From Lachnospiraceae bacterium (lineage in GTDB: Bacteria > Bacillota > Clostridia > Lachnospirales > Lachnospiraceae), in NCBI GenBank assembly GCA_017477805.1, contig JAFUUM010000425.1, forward strand, positions 1-6,434: DNA of 6,434 bases, in the 5' to 3' direction. Shown here piece after piece: positions 1 through 6,141 of this stretch. The notes under the pieces are model-generated. The model searched no databases. It worked only from the letters and a program-made list of their open reading frames with translations, and was not told the DNA's origin. The first letter of the stretch is position 1. Each line of letters begins with the position of its first letter. The position numbers and the translations under genes are program-made.

Positions 1-2
1 CC

Positions 3-77
3 TGGCAGCATGGGAAGTTTGGTATTCTGAAATCCCTTCAGCAGATGGTGGACGAAGGGCTTGTGAGCCTTGCATAA
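3..77 (+). CDS. C-terminal end of an unidentified upstream gene (partial)
   Basis: An open frame enters from the left edge and ends at TAA (75-77). Its 24 visible codons finish with the residues MVDEGLVSLA. Codon choice (GAC, GAA, CTT, CTG, CAG) looks like that of the genes downstream. The stop codon sits in the loop of a terminator hairpin, as is common for the last gene of a transcript. A second frame is also open to about 123, but it reads through the hairpin and promoter and has a cysteine-rich, unlikely composition. In several Firmicutes maf lies just before radC, but this tail does not resemble Maf as I know it. I therefore assign no function. Confidence 0.6.
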   Translation, partial: WQHGKFGILKSLQQMVDEGLVSLA

Positions 78-89
78 AAAGGCTTTTTT
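66..89 (+). terminator. Intrinsic terminator overlapping the upstream stop codon
   Basis: AGCCTT (66-71) pairs perfectly with AAGGCT (79-84) around a 7-base loop that contains the stop codon TAA. A run of six T (84-89) begins at the last stem base and continues after it. A G-U pair (65/85) could lengthen the stem. This is a short but well-formed Rho-independent terminator for the upstream gene. It separates that gene from the radC-mre operon, although some read-through is likely with only 6-7 base pairs. Confidence 0.65.
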
Positions 90-99
90 GTGGTAAAAT
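70..99 (+). promoter_or_regulatory. Candidate sigma-A promoter with extended -10
   Basis: TGGTAAAAT (91-99) matches the extended -10 pattern TGnTATAAT at all but one base of the hexamer (94-99). The -35 is weak: TTGCAT (70-75), 18 bases upstream, matches only the TTG half, as is usual when an extended -10 is present. Transcription would start near 106, giving a leader of about 50 bases before radC. It is the only plausible promoter I see ahead of the operon, and its -35 and spacer overlap the upstream terminator. Confidence 0.5.
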
Positions 100-141
100 T
101 TATTGTCAACGCCTAGGTTTCTGACGCCCGGAGAGACTCTT

Positions 142-147
142 TGGAGG
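142..147 (+). promoter_or_regulatory. Ribosome binding site that fixes the radC start
   Basis: TGGAGG at 142-147 lies 8 bases before ATG at 156. A longer reading from TTG at 141 is possible in the same frame, but its first codons would be the Shine-Dalgarno itself and it would have no site of its own. The ATG at 156 is therefore the start. Confidence 0.8.
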
Positions 148-155
148 TAAGCGTT

Positions 156-812
156 ATGAAACCCTATGAGAAGTTTTTGACCTTTGGTCCCGAAGCACTT
201 TCGGATGCAGAGATCCTTGCAATCCTCATCCGCACAGGTACAAAGGAGTTCTCCGCAACGGAGATCGCCGAAAAACTGTTAAAGGGCATCGGAGAAAAAG
301 AACAGACCCTGCAGGGACTTCGTTCCCTGACGGTATCCGAGCTCATGGATTATCCGGGGATCGGAGAAGTAAAGGCAGTCCGGCTTAAGTGTATGCTGGA
401 ATTGTCGGCAAGGCTTTCATCGCCTGAGAAAACAAGGCTTTTGTGTGATGATCCCGAAAAGGTGGCAGGGGCCTATATGGAGCAGCTTCGTCATCTGCCC
501 AGAGAGCGGGTGATCCTGCTTCTCCTCGATAATCGTCTCCGGCTGATCCGGGAAGTCCTGATCTCCGTGGGGACTGCCTCCACATCGGTGCTTTCACCCC
601 GGGATATCTTTTCGGAAGCCCTTCGGGGATCTGCGGTGAGGACCATCCTCATCCACAATCATCCCGCGGGAGATCCGGAGCCCAGTGAGGCGGATATTCA
701 GATCACATCAAGACTTGTGCGCTGCGGTGAACTCTTAGGCATTGAATTCGTGGACCACCTGATCATCGGCGACGGCCGGTATGTCAGTATGAAAAAACAA
801 GGATATTTTTAG
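156..812 (+). CDS. radC: RadC family JAB/MPN-domain protein
   Basis: This 218-residue protein has the normal RadC length and layout. The N-terminal UPF0758 signature is seen as EALSDAEILAILIRTG (residues 13-28). A helix-hairpin-helix segment around 61-76 (YPGIGEVKA) suggests DNA binding. The C-terminal MPN/JAB domain carries the metal-binding set E133, H167, H169 and D180, in the block HNHPAGDPEPSEAD. In many RadC proteins a His precedes the PRE/PRD segment; here it is Ser (S147). The family was once linked to DNA repair, but that role was withdrawn for E. coli and the biochemical function remains unsettled; the intact JAMM residues are compatible with a zinc metalloprotease fold. The start is ATG 156, not the in-frame TTG at 141. 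It is first in the operon and stops 14 bases before mreB, the usual Firmicutes arrangement. Confidence 0.95.
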   Translation: MKPYEKFLTFGPEALSDAEILAILIRTGTKEFSATEIAEKLLKGIGEKEQTLQGLRSLTVSELMDYPGIGEVKAVRLKCMLELSARLSSPEKTRLLCDDPEKVAGAYMEQLRHLPRERVILLLLDNRLRLIREVLISVGTASTSVLSPRDIFSEALRGSAVRTILIHNHPAGDPEPSEADIQITSRLVRCGELLGIEFVDHLIIGDGRYVSMKKQGYF

Positions 813-819
813 GAAGGGG
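811..819 (+). promoter_or_regulatory. Ribosome binding site for the GTG start of mreB
   Basis: AGGAAGGGG (811-819) begins inside the radC stop codon and ends 7 bases before GTG at 827. There is no ATG nearby in frame, and the protein starting at this GTG lines up with the MreB N terminus (GIDLGT at residues 7-12), so GTG is the initiation codon. Confidence 0.8.
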
Positions 820-826
820 CAAAACA

Positions 827-1840
827 GTGTCTACAAACGTATTCGGTATCGATCTCGGTACCAATAACATCAAGATCTACAGCAAAAACGAGAATCAGAT
901 CCTGGTCGAAAAGAACATGATCGCCATCGAGAATAAAAAGAATCTGTTCGCATACGGAGATTCCGCATACGAGATGTATGAAAAGGCTCCCAGCAACATT
1001 CAGATCTCTTATCCCTTAAACTGCGGTGTCATCGCGGATATCCAGAATATGCAGACGCTGATCCGGTATTTTGTCACCGACATCAGCAAAACCCTGCCCA
1101 AGAACTCCGATTTCTACATTTCCGTGCCCTTTGATATCACTGACGTGGAAAAGAGAGCATTCCTGGATCTGTTAAAGAGTTCTGATCTGAAAGCCAGAAA
1201 AGTCTACGGCGTCTGGAAAGCCGTTGCCGACGGTCTTGGCCTGGAGATCGATGTAAAGAACTCTCAGGGTGTTATGGTTGTGGATGTGGGATATGAGACC
1301 ACTGAAATTTCCATCCTGTCTCTTGGCGGTGTTGTCCTCAGCAGACTGATCAAGATGGGCGGTGCCAGATTTGACGAGTCCATCCGTGCTGCCGTGAGAA
1401 AAGAATACGAACTCTTTATCGGCGAAAAGACAGCCGAGAGCATTAAGATGGATCTGGATAACTTAGAGCGGGAGAATAAGAAAGCCGTTGTTTACGGCCG
1501 GGCCGTAAGATCCGGTCTTCCCGTAAAGCGTGAAGTGTCCGTGGATCTTGTGAATGACTGTCTCAGAGAGAATATCAACAACATTATCGATAACATCAAA
1601 CTGATCCTGGAGAGAACTCCGCCGGAACTGGGTGCGGATATCTATCGTCACGGTATTTATCTGACCGGCGGCGCATCTCAGGTAAGCCATTTTGCCGAAC
1701 TTGTCAGCAACGGTACCGGTCTTCAGGTCAATGTTGCGGCAGAACCCATTAAGAGTGTTGCCCTTGGCCTTCAGACCATCATCAATGACGACAACTACAA
1801 ATCGGTTGCCACTGCATTTGAAGGAATGGCAGGTGTATGA
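827..1840 (+). CDS. mreB: Divergent MreB, actin-like rod-shape protein
   Basis: The 337-residue product has MreB length and fold signatures. The phosphate-1 loop is DLGTNN (9-14). The block with GVIADI (67-72) follows, then IGEKTAESIKMDL (198-210), RSGLP (228-232), LERTPPEL (261-268) and the adenosine loop LTGGAS (279-284). In the family, MreB polymerises on ATP under the membrane and guides the elongasome. Several core ATPase residues differ here. The family EEP motif after the VY segment is WKA (W130, K131), so both glutamates are lost. Phosphate-2, normally DIGGGTT, is DVGYETT (153-159). LTGGG has become LTGGA. D9 and D153 remain. Translation starts at GTG with a strong ribosome site, and the stop overlaps mreC by four bases (ATGA), implying translational coupling. 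MreB-family membership is certain; whether it hydrolyses ATP, or pairs with a second canonical copy elsewhere, cannot be told here. Confidence 0.93.
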   Translation: MSTNVFGIDLGTNNIKIYSKNENQILVEKNMIAIENKKNLFAYGDSAYEMYEKAPSNIQISYPLNCGVIADIQNMQTLIRYFVTDISKTLPKNSDFYISVPFDITDVEKRAFLDLLKSSDLKARKVYGVWKAVADGLGLEIDVKNSQGVMVVDVGYETTEISILSLGGVVLSRLIKMGGARFDESIRAAVRKEYELFIGEKTAESIKMDLDNLERENKKAVVYGRAVRSGLPVKREVSVDLVNDCLRENINNIIDNIKLILERTPPELGADIYRHGIYLTGGASQVSHFAELVSNGTGLQVNVAAEPIKSVALGLQTIINDDNYKSVATAFEGMAGV

Positions 1841-2718
1841 GTCCTTTAGTAAAACCCAAAGGGGAGAAATTTACAATTCCAAGTAAATATATCCTGCTTT
1901 TGTGTTCCATCCTTTGCGTTGCGCTCCTCATCGTCACCTATACCACATCCGGTTTCGGTAACGCCGTGGCCAATGTGGCGGGCTTTGCGGTGATCCCCTT
2001 TCAGGAGGGCATCAGTAACGCCGGAGCTTACTTTGGGGATATGGAGGATCATTTCCGTGATATTTCCGAACTCCTTGAAGAAAACCGGGAATTAAAGGCA
2101 AAGGTGGATGAACTGACCACCGAAAATACCAATCTGCAACAGGATAAATTCGAGCTTTCCACCCTTCGCAGACTTTACGAGCTGGATGAAGAGTATTCCC
2201 AGTATCAGACCGTGGGAGCCAAGGTGATCTCCAAGGATGCGGGAAACTGGTATCACTCCTTTGTGATCAACAAGGGCAGTGAAGACGGCCTTGCCGTAGA
2301 CATGAACGTGATCGCAGGCAGCGGACTTGTGGGACGTATCGTTACCGTGGGGGCACACTGGGCAAAGGTTTCCTCCATCATCAGCGATAACAGTTCCGTA
2401 TCCGGCATGGTCTTATCAACATCCGATAACCTGGTTGTTGACGGAGGCCTGGAGAATTATGCGGAAGGTGTCATCGAGTTCAGTAAGCTGAATGACAAGA
2501 ACAATGAAGTGGTGGAGGGCGATAAGATCGTTACCAGCCACATTTCCGATAAGTACCTGCCCGGTATCCTCATCGGTTATATTTCCGTTCTGAATACGGA
2601 TTCCAATAACCTGACAAAATCCGGTTATCTTACACCTGCTGTGGATTTCATGCATCTGAACGAGGTGCTTGTGATCAAACAGCTCAAACAGACAGTGGAG
2701 GAAGGACAGGACGGTTGA
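1837..2718 (+). CDS. mreC: Rod-shape protein MreC
   Basis: This 293-residue bitopic membrane protein is of normal MreC size. A short basic cytoplasmic tail (1-17, KPKGEKF) precedes one transmembrane helix at about 18-36. A dimerising coiled coil follows at about 73-118, rich in Glu, Leu and Lys (ELLEENRELKAKVDEL). The extracytoplasmic beta-barrel domains run from about 124 to 282. They contain family blocks such as KVISKDAGNW (129-138), INKGSEDGL (144-152), GLVGRIVTVG (163-172) and LPGILIGYI (241-249). MreC is known to bind PBP2 and to switch its transpeptidase activity; here the PBP2 gene is two genes downstream. The start ATG shares ATGA with the mreB stop, with AAGGAA about 10 bases upstream. 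The stop is 18 bases before mreD and in the same reading frame. Nothing is truncated. Confidence 0.95.
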   Translation: MSPLVKPKGEKFTIPSKYILLLCSILCVALLIVTYTTSGFGNAVANVAGFAVIPFQEGISNAGAYFGDMEDHFRDISELLEENRELKAKVDELTTENTNLQQDKFELSTLRRLYELDEEYSQYQTVGAKVISKDAGNWYHSFVINKGSEDGLAVDMNVIAGSGLVGRIVTVGAHWAKVSSIISDNSSVSGMVLSTSDNLVVDGGLENYAEGVIEFSKLNDKNNEVVEGDKIVTSHISDKYLPGILIGYISVLNTDSNNLTKSGYLTPAVDFMHLNEVLVIKQLKQTVEEGQDG

Positions 2719-2736
2719 TCATCGCCCCGTAGGATA
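2697..2736 (+). promoter_or_regulatory. Unusual translation-initiation region before mreD
   Basis: The purine-rich Shine-Dalgarno-like run (2697-2714, containing GGAGGAAGGA) ends 22 bases before the mreD ATG, too far for direct use. The only nearer candidate, AGGA (2731-2734), is 2 bases from the ATG, too close. Between them lies a five-codon frame, TTG 2715 to TAG 2730-2732, that the strong site could serve. Translation of mreD may therefore depend on ribosomes finishing mreC or this mini-frame and reinitiating. The sequence facts are direct; the coupling is inference. Confidence 0.4.
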
Positions 2737-3252
2737 ATGCGAAGAGCACTTACCGAATTTTTACTCATTTTCATATGTTTTTTATTACAATGTACGGTCT
2801 TTAAATGGCTGAGTCTGGGCGGCATCAGTCCCAACCTGCTGTTGATCGTAACGGCTTCCTGCGGTTTCATGATGGGTGATACCGCAGGGCTGTTTACCGG
2901 ACTTGTGTGCGGCCTGTTGGTGGATATCTTTTTTGGTGATTATATCGGCCTATACGGGCTTTTTTACATGTATATCGGCTTTCTTGACGGGAAGTTTTCC
3001 CGCATCTTTTATCCGGAGGACATCAAACTGCCCCTGTTCCTGATCTTTTTGAGCGATATCACTTACGGCATGTTTTGCTATATCGCGCTGTACCTCCTGC
3101 AGGGCAAATTTGAGCTCCCCTATTATTTCATGAAGATCATTGTTCCCGAGGCGGTCTATACCATCCTCATCAGCGTGCTTTTGTATCCGCTGCTTTTGCT
3201 GATCCACAAGCGGTTATCTGCCCGGGAGAGAGGCATCAAAGACTTTGTTTGA
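2737..3252 (+). CDS. mreD: Rod-shape protein MreD, polytopic membrane protein
   Basis: The product has 171 residues, is very hydrophobic, and has about five or six membrane helices (roughly 7-22, 31-44, 50-66, 70-82, 98-120 and 136-157). The family pattern is clear: a SPNLLLI segment (31-37), then GLFTGLVCGLLVDIFFGD (51-68), then GLYGLFYMYIGFLDGK (71-86), and a basic C-terminal tail (HKRLSARER). MreD works in the membrane with MreC and PBP2 in the elongasome and has no known enzyme activity. The start ATG fits the family N terminus, but its ribosome site is poorly spaced (see 2697-2736). No alternative start lies between it and the in-frame mreC stop. Its last eight bases overlap the PBP2 gene in another frame, so the two are probably translationally coupled. 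Confidence 0.93.
   Translation: MRRALTEFLLIFICFLLQCTVFKWLSLGGISPNLLLIVTASCGFMMGDTAGLFTGLVCGLLVDIFFGDYIGLYGLFYMYIGFLDGKFSRIFYPEDIKLPLFLIFLSDITYGMFCYIALYLLQGKFELPYYFMKIIVPEAVYTILISVLLYPLLLLIHKRLSARERGIKDFV
3224..3247 (+). promoter_or_regulatory. Ribosome binding site and TTG start of mrdA, inside mreD
   Basis: GGGAGAGAGG (3224-3233) lies 11 bases before TTG (3245-3247). The next in-frame ATG is at residue 21, which would remove the cytoplasmic lead and cut into the membrane helix. TTG at 3245 gives the roughly 18-residue cytoplasmic tail expected for a class B PBP and is the better start. Other in-frame TTG and GTG codons (residues 14 and 19) lack good sites. Confidence 0.6.
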
Positions 3253-6118
3253 TCAGATCAAAGATAAAATCCTAAATGTCATATTGACCAGAGAATTTGT
3301 GTTGATGATCCTGGCGGTGATCTGCAGCGGGGCCCTGATCTGGAAGATCTTTGATCTGCAGATCGTGCATGGTGAAGAGTATCTTGAAAATTTCCAGCTG
3401 ACGATCCAAAAGGAGATCTCCATTCCGGCCACCCGGGGGAATATCTACGACAGGAACAACAAACTCCTGGCTTACAATGAACTGGCTTACTCCGTTACCA
3501 TCGAAGATGTTTACGAATCCGGCAGGACCAAAAACCGGGATCTGAACAACACCATCTACCAGACCATCAAACTCATCGAGAAGAGTGGTGATCAGGTGGA
3601 CAGTGATTTCGGTATCATATTGGATGCCGGCGGAAACTATAAATACAACGTTTCCGATAATGCGCTCCTTCGGTTCCTGGCGGATGTTTACGGCCATTCC
3701 AACGTGAACGATCTTTCCGTCCGAGAGAAAAACGCCTCTGCGGAAGACGTGATGAACTATCTCTGTTCCACCCAGAAATACGGTGTGGGCACCTATTACT
3801 ACGATGAGGGAAATGCACTTCGGTTGGATGTTGGCGCTGGCTACACGAAATCCGAGATCTTAAAGATCATTACCGTGCGTTATGCCATGAGCGCAAACAG
3901 TTATCAGAAGTACATCGCCACCACCATCGCCACCAATGTGAACGAGAAGACGGTGGCTGTGATCAGTGAGAACAAGAGTGAACTCGACGGCGTAAACGTT
4001 GCCGAGGACACCATCCGGAAATATATCGATGCCGTGTATTTCAGCCAGATCATCGGCTATACCGGTAAGATCTCATCGGACCGTTTATCTACCTACAGAC
4101 AGACGGATCCCACCTATTCCCTCAATGATCAGATCGGTCTTGCGGGCATCGAGTCTTCCATGGAGAGCGTTCTTCGCGGTACAAAGGGATCCCAGATCCT
4201 TTACGTGGACAATACCGGTAAACAGATCGATTCCTCGGATTATGTGGCTTCCGTGGCCGGCAACAACGTGTACCTGACCATCGATGCGGAACTGCAGAAG
4301 GCGGCTTATAACATCCTGGAGCAGAAGATCGCCGGTATCGTGGTATCGAAACTCCAGAATGTGAAGGAATATAAGGCTTCCGCCAATTCCGGAGCATCCT
4401 CCATCATCATCCCCATTTACGATACCTACATTGCCATGATCGAAAACAATGTACTGGATATCGCTCATTTTGCTACGAAATCCGCCGGGGATACGGAAAA
4501 AGCCGTTTATGAAAAATTCCTGATCCGGAAAGAAGAAGTACTTTCCGGCGTTCGGGAAGAACTGATGAACACCCATACGGTGTATAACAAACTGGCTACG
4601 GAATATCAGGCATATCAGCTCTATGTGATCTCGGTGCTGACCTCCAACAATGTCCTTATGAGCAGCAAGATCGACACCACGGATACAACATACCTGGCGT
4701 GGAAACGGGACGAGACCATTTCCCTTTCGGAATATCTTAAGCACTGTATCGCTTCCGACTGGATCGATGTGACGAAATTGGATATGGACATGAAATATGC
4801 GGATTCCGACGAGATCTTCTCGAAGCTTGTGGATTATTCCATTTCGAGGATCGAGAACGATTCCGACTTTGATAAAAAGATCTATCGGTTCATGATCAAG
4901 AACGATAAACTTACAGGCCGCGAGATCTGTCAGATGCTCATCGAGCAGCATGTTGTGTCCGTCAGTGCATCCGCATCAGAGAGTCTGTATAACGGCAAGA
5001 CTACGGCTTACCAGTTCATGGTGAACCTTATCACCAACCTGGATATCACACCGGCTCAGCTTGCACTGGAACCCTGTACCGGATCCATGGTCATCACCGA
5101 TGTGAAAACGGGAGATGTACTGGCCTGTGTTTCCTATCCCAGTTACGACTCCAATAAGATGGCCAATTCCGTGGATGCCGCTTATTTTGCATCCCTGCAG
5201 AATGATAGATCAAGACCTCTTTATAACTACGCCACCCAGGAGAGAACGGCACCGGGTTCCACCTTTAAGATGGTATCCGCAACGGCAGGTCTGATGGAAG
5301 GTGTCATCACAACATCCTCCACCATCAGTTGTCACGGTATCTTTGAAAAAGATACGCTGATGCCCAGATGCTGGATCTACCCCGGCGGCCACGGTTCCCT
5401 GAGTGTTGCGGGAGCTATTCAGAACTCTTGTAACGTGTTCTTTTATGAAGTTGGTTACCGCCTGGGAACCGATGAGAACGGTGCCTTTAACAGTGATGCC
5501 GGTATCCAGAAACTGGCAGTCTATGCGGATCTTTACGGCCTTTCCGAAAAGAGTGGGGTTGAGATCGAAGAGACGACGCCTCAGGTTTCCGACTTCGACG
5601 TAGTCCGTTCCGCCATCGGTCAGGGTACCAACAACTACACCACCATATCTCTTGCAAGATATGTGACTGCCGTGGCAAACAGCGGGACCTGTTATAACCT
5701 GACGGTCATCGACAAGGTGACGGATTATCACAACAACCTGCTTTGGGATAACCAGGCGGAGATCCGGAACACCATCGAAATGCCGGCTGCATTTTGGAAC
5801 AATATCCATGCGGGAATGCGGAGAATGGTGCAGAGTAAGGCATATTTTGATGATATGTCCATTGCAATCGCAGGTAAGACCGGTACGGCGCAGCAGTCCA
5901 CCAGCCACCCGAACCACGCTCTGTTTGTATCCTATGCCCCCTATGACGATCCCGAGATCGCCGTGGCAGCCAGGATCGCTTTTGGTTATTCATCCGACTA
6001 TGCGGCTCAGGCTGCAAAGGATATGTACTCCTATTACTACAAGCTGGATGAGGAAGAGAATATCCTGACGGGTAAGGCCACCACAAGTGCCACCGCCGTG
6101 GGTGTCAATAACGACTAA
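3245..6118 (+). CDS. mrdA: Class B penicillin-binding protein 2, elongasome transpeptidase with large insertion
   Basis: This 957-residue protein is far longer than a typical PBP2 (about 600-720). It cross-links side-wall peptidoglycan outside the membrane as partner of MreC, MreD and an unseen RodA. The single transmembrane helix is at about 18-36. The PBP dimerisation or head domain starts with ATRGNIYDRNNKLLA (62-76) and runs to about 340. That head is roughly 80 residues longer than in E. coli PBP2. The transpeptidase domain begins with LTIDAELQKA (344-353). It is then interrupted by about 240 helical, charged residues (about 365-608) and resumes at GSMVITDVKTGDVLA (613-627). All catalytic motifs are present: S672-TF-K675, S728-C-N730 and K878-TGTA. 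Cys696, Cys709, His716 and Cys729 may form a zinc site. Initiation is at TTG, overlapping mreD by eight bases. The mre neighbourhood supports PBP2 (MrdA) over a divisome or sporulation PBP. Confidence 0.9.
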   Translation: MFDQIKDKILNVILTREFVLMILAVICSGALIWKIFDLQIVHGEEYLENFQLTIQKEISIPATRGNIYDRNNKLLAYNELAYSVTIEDVYESGRTKNRDLNNTIYQTIKLIEKSGDQVDSDFGIILDAGGNYKYNVSDNALLRFLADVYGHSNVNDLSVREKNASAEDVMNYLCSTQKYGVGTYYYDEGNALRLDVGAGYTKSEILKIITVRYAMSANSYQKYIATTIATNVNEKTVAVISENKSELDGVNVAEDTIRKYIDAVYFSQIIGYTGKISSDRLSTYRQTDPTYSLNDQIGLAGIESSMESVLRGTKGSQILYVDNTGKQIDSSDYVASVAGNNVYLTIDAELQKAAYNILEQKIAGIVVSKLQNVKEYKASANSGASSIIIPIYDTYIAMIENNVLDIAHFATKSAGDTEKAVYEKFLIRKEEVLSGVREELMNTHTVYNKLATEYQAYQLYVISVLTSNNVLMSSKIDTTDTTYLAWKRDETISLSEYLKHCIASDWIDVTKLDMDMKYADSDEIFSKLVDYSISRIENDSDFDKKIYRFMIKNDKLTGREICQMLIEQHVVSVSASASESLYNGKTTAYQFMVNLITNLDITPAQLALEPCTGSMVITDVKTGDVLACVSYPSYDSNKMANSVDAAYFASLQNDRSRPLYNYATQERTAPGSTFKMVSATAGLMEGVITTSSTISCHGIFEKDTLMPRCWIYPGGHGSLSVAGAIQNSCNVFFYEVGYRLGTDENGAFNSDAGIQKLAVYADLYGLSEKSGVEIEETTPQVSDFDVVRSAIGQGTNNYTTISLARYVTAVANSGTCYNLTVIDKVTDYHNNLLWDNQAEIRNTIEMPAAFWNNIHAGMRRMVQSKAYFDDMSIAIAGKTGTAQQSTSHPNHALFVSYAPYDDPEIAVAARIAFGYSSDYAAQAAKDMYSYYYKLDEEENILTGKATTSATAVGVNND

Positions 6119-6141
6119 TGTATGTGAGGGGAAAATCATGA
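6118..6141 (+). other. Seven-codon mini-frame bridging mrdA and minC
   Basis: ATG at 6118-6120 overlaps the mrdA stop (TAATG). Its frame, MYVRGKS, ends with TGA (6139-6141) overlapping the minC start (ATGA). The minC ribosome site, GAGGGG (6126-6131), lies inside it, 6 bases before ATG 6138. It is probably not a functional peptide, but it links termination and initiation signals across the junction. Confidence 0.25.

Noticed and set aside
103..131. Second promoter using TTGTCA (103-108) as -35
   Set aside because: The sequence 16-18 bases downstream is GC-rich (around GCCCGG) and has no -10-like hexamer.
141..155. Earlier TTG start for radC
   Set aside because: The five extra codons would include the Shine-Dalgarno TGGAGG itself, which is ideally placed for ATG 156.
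2711..2730. Terminator between mreC and mreD
   Set aside because: ACGG/CCGT gives only a four-base stem with a 12-base loop and no T run; the genes are better seen as one transcript.
3248..3262. FNR/CRP-type operator reading TTGAT-ATCAA
   Set aside because: The half-sites are separated by three bases, not the four of the FNR box, and the site is inside coding sequence with no promoter nearby.
4085..4951. 288-codon open frame on the minus strand
   Set aside because: It lies entirely inside the PBP2 gene opposite conserved coding sequence, and its product has no recognisable domain. Frequent GAT and ATC codons on the plus strand keep the antisense frame open.
5210..5917. 235-codon open frame on the minus strand
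   Set aside because: It is antisense to the catalytic core of PBP2 (SxxK, SxN and KTG motifs), has no good ribosome site, and its composition is that of a shadow frame.
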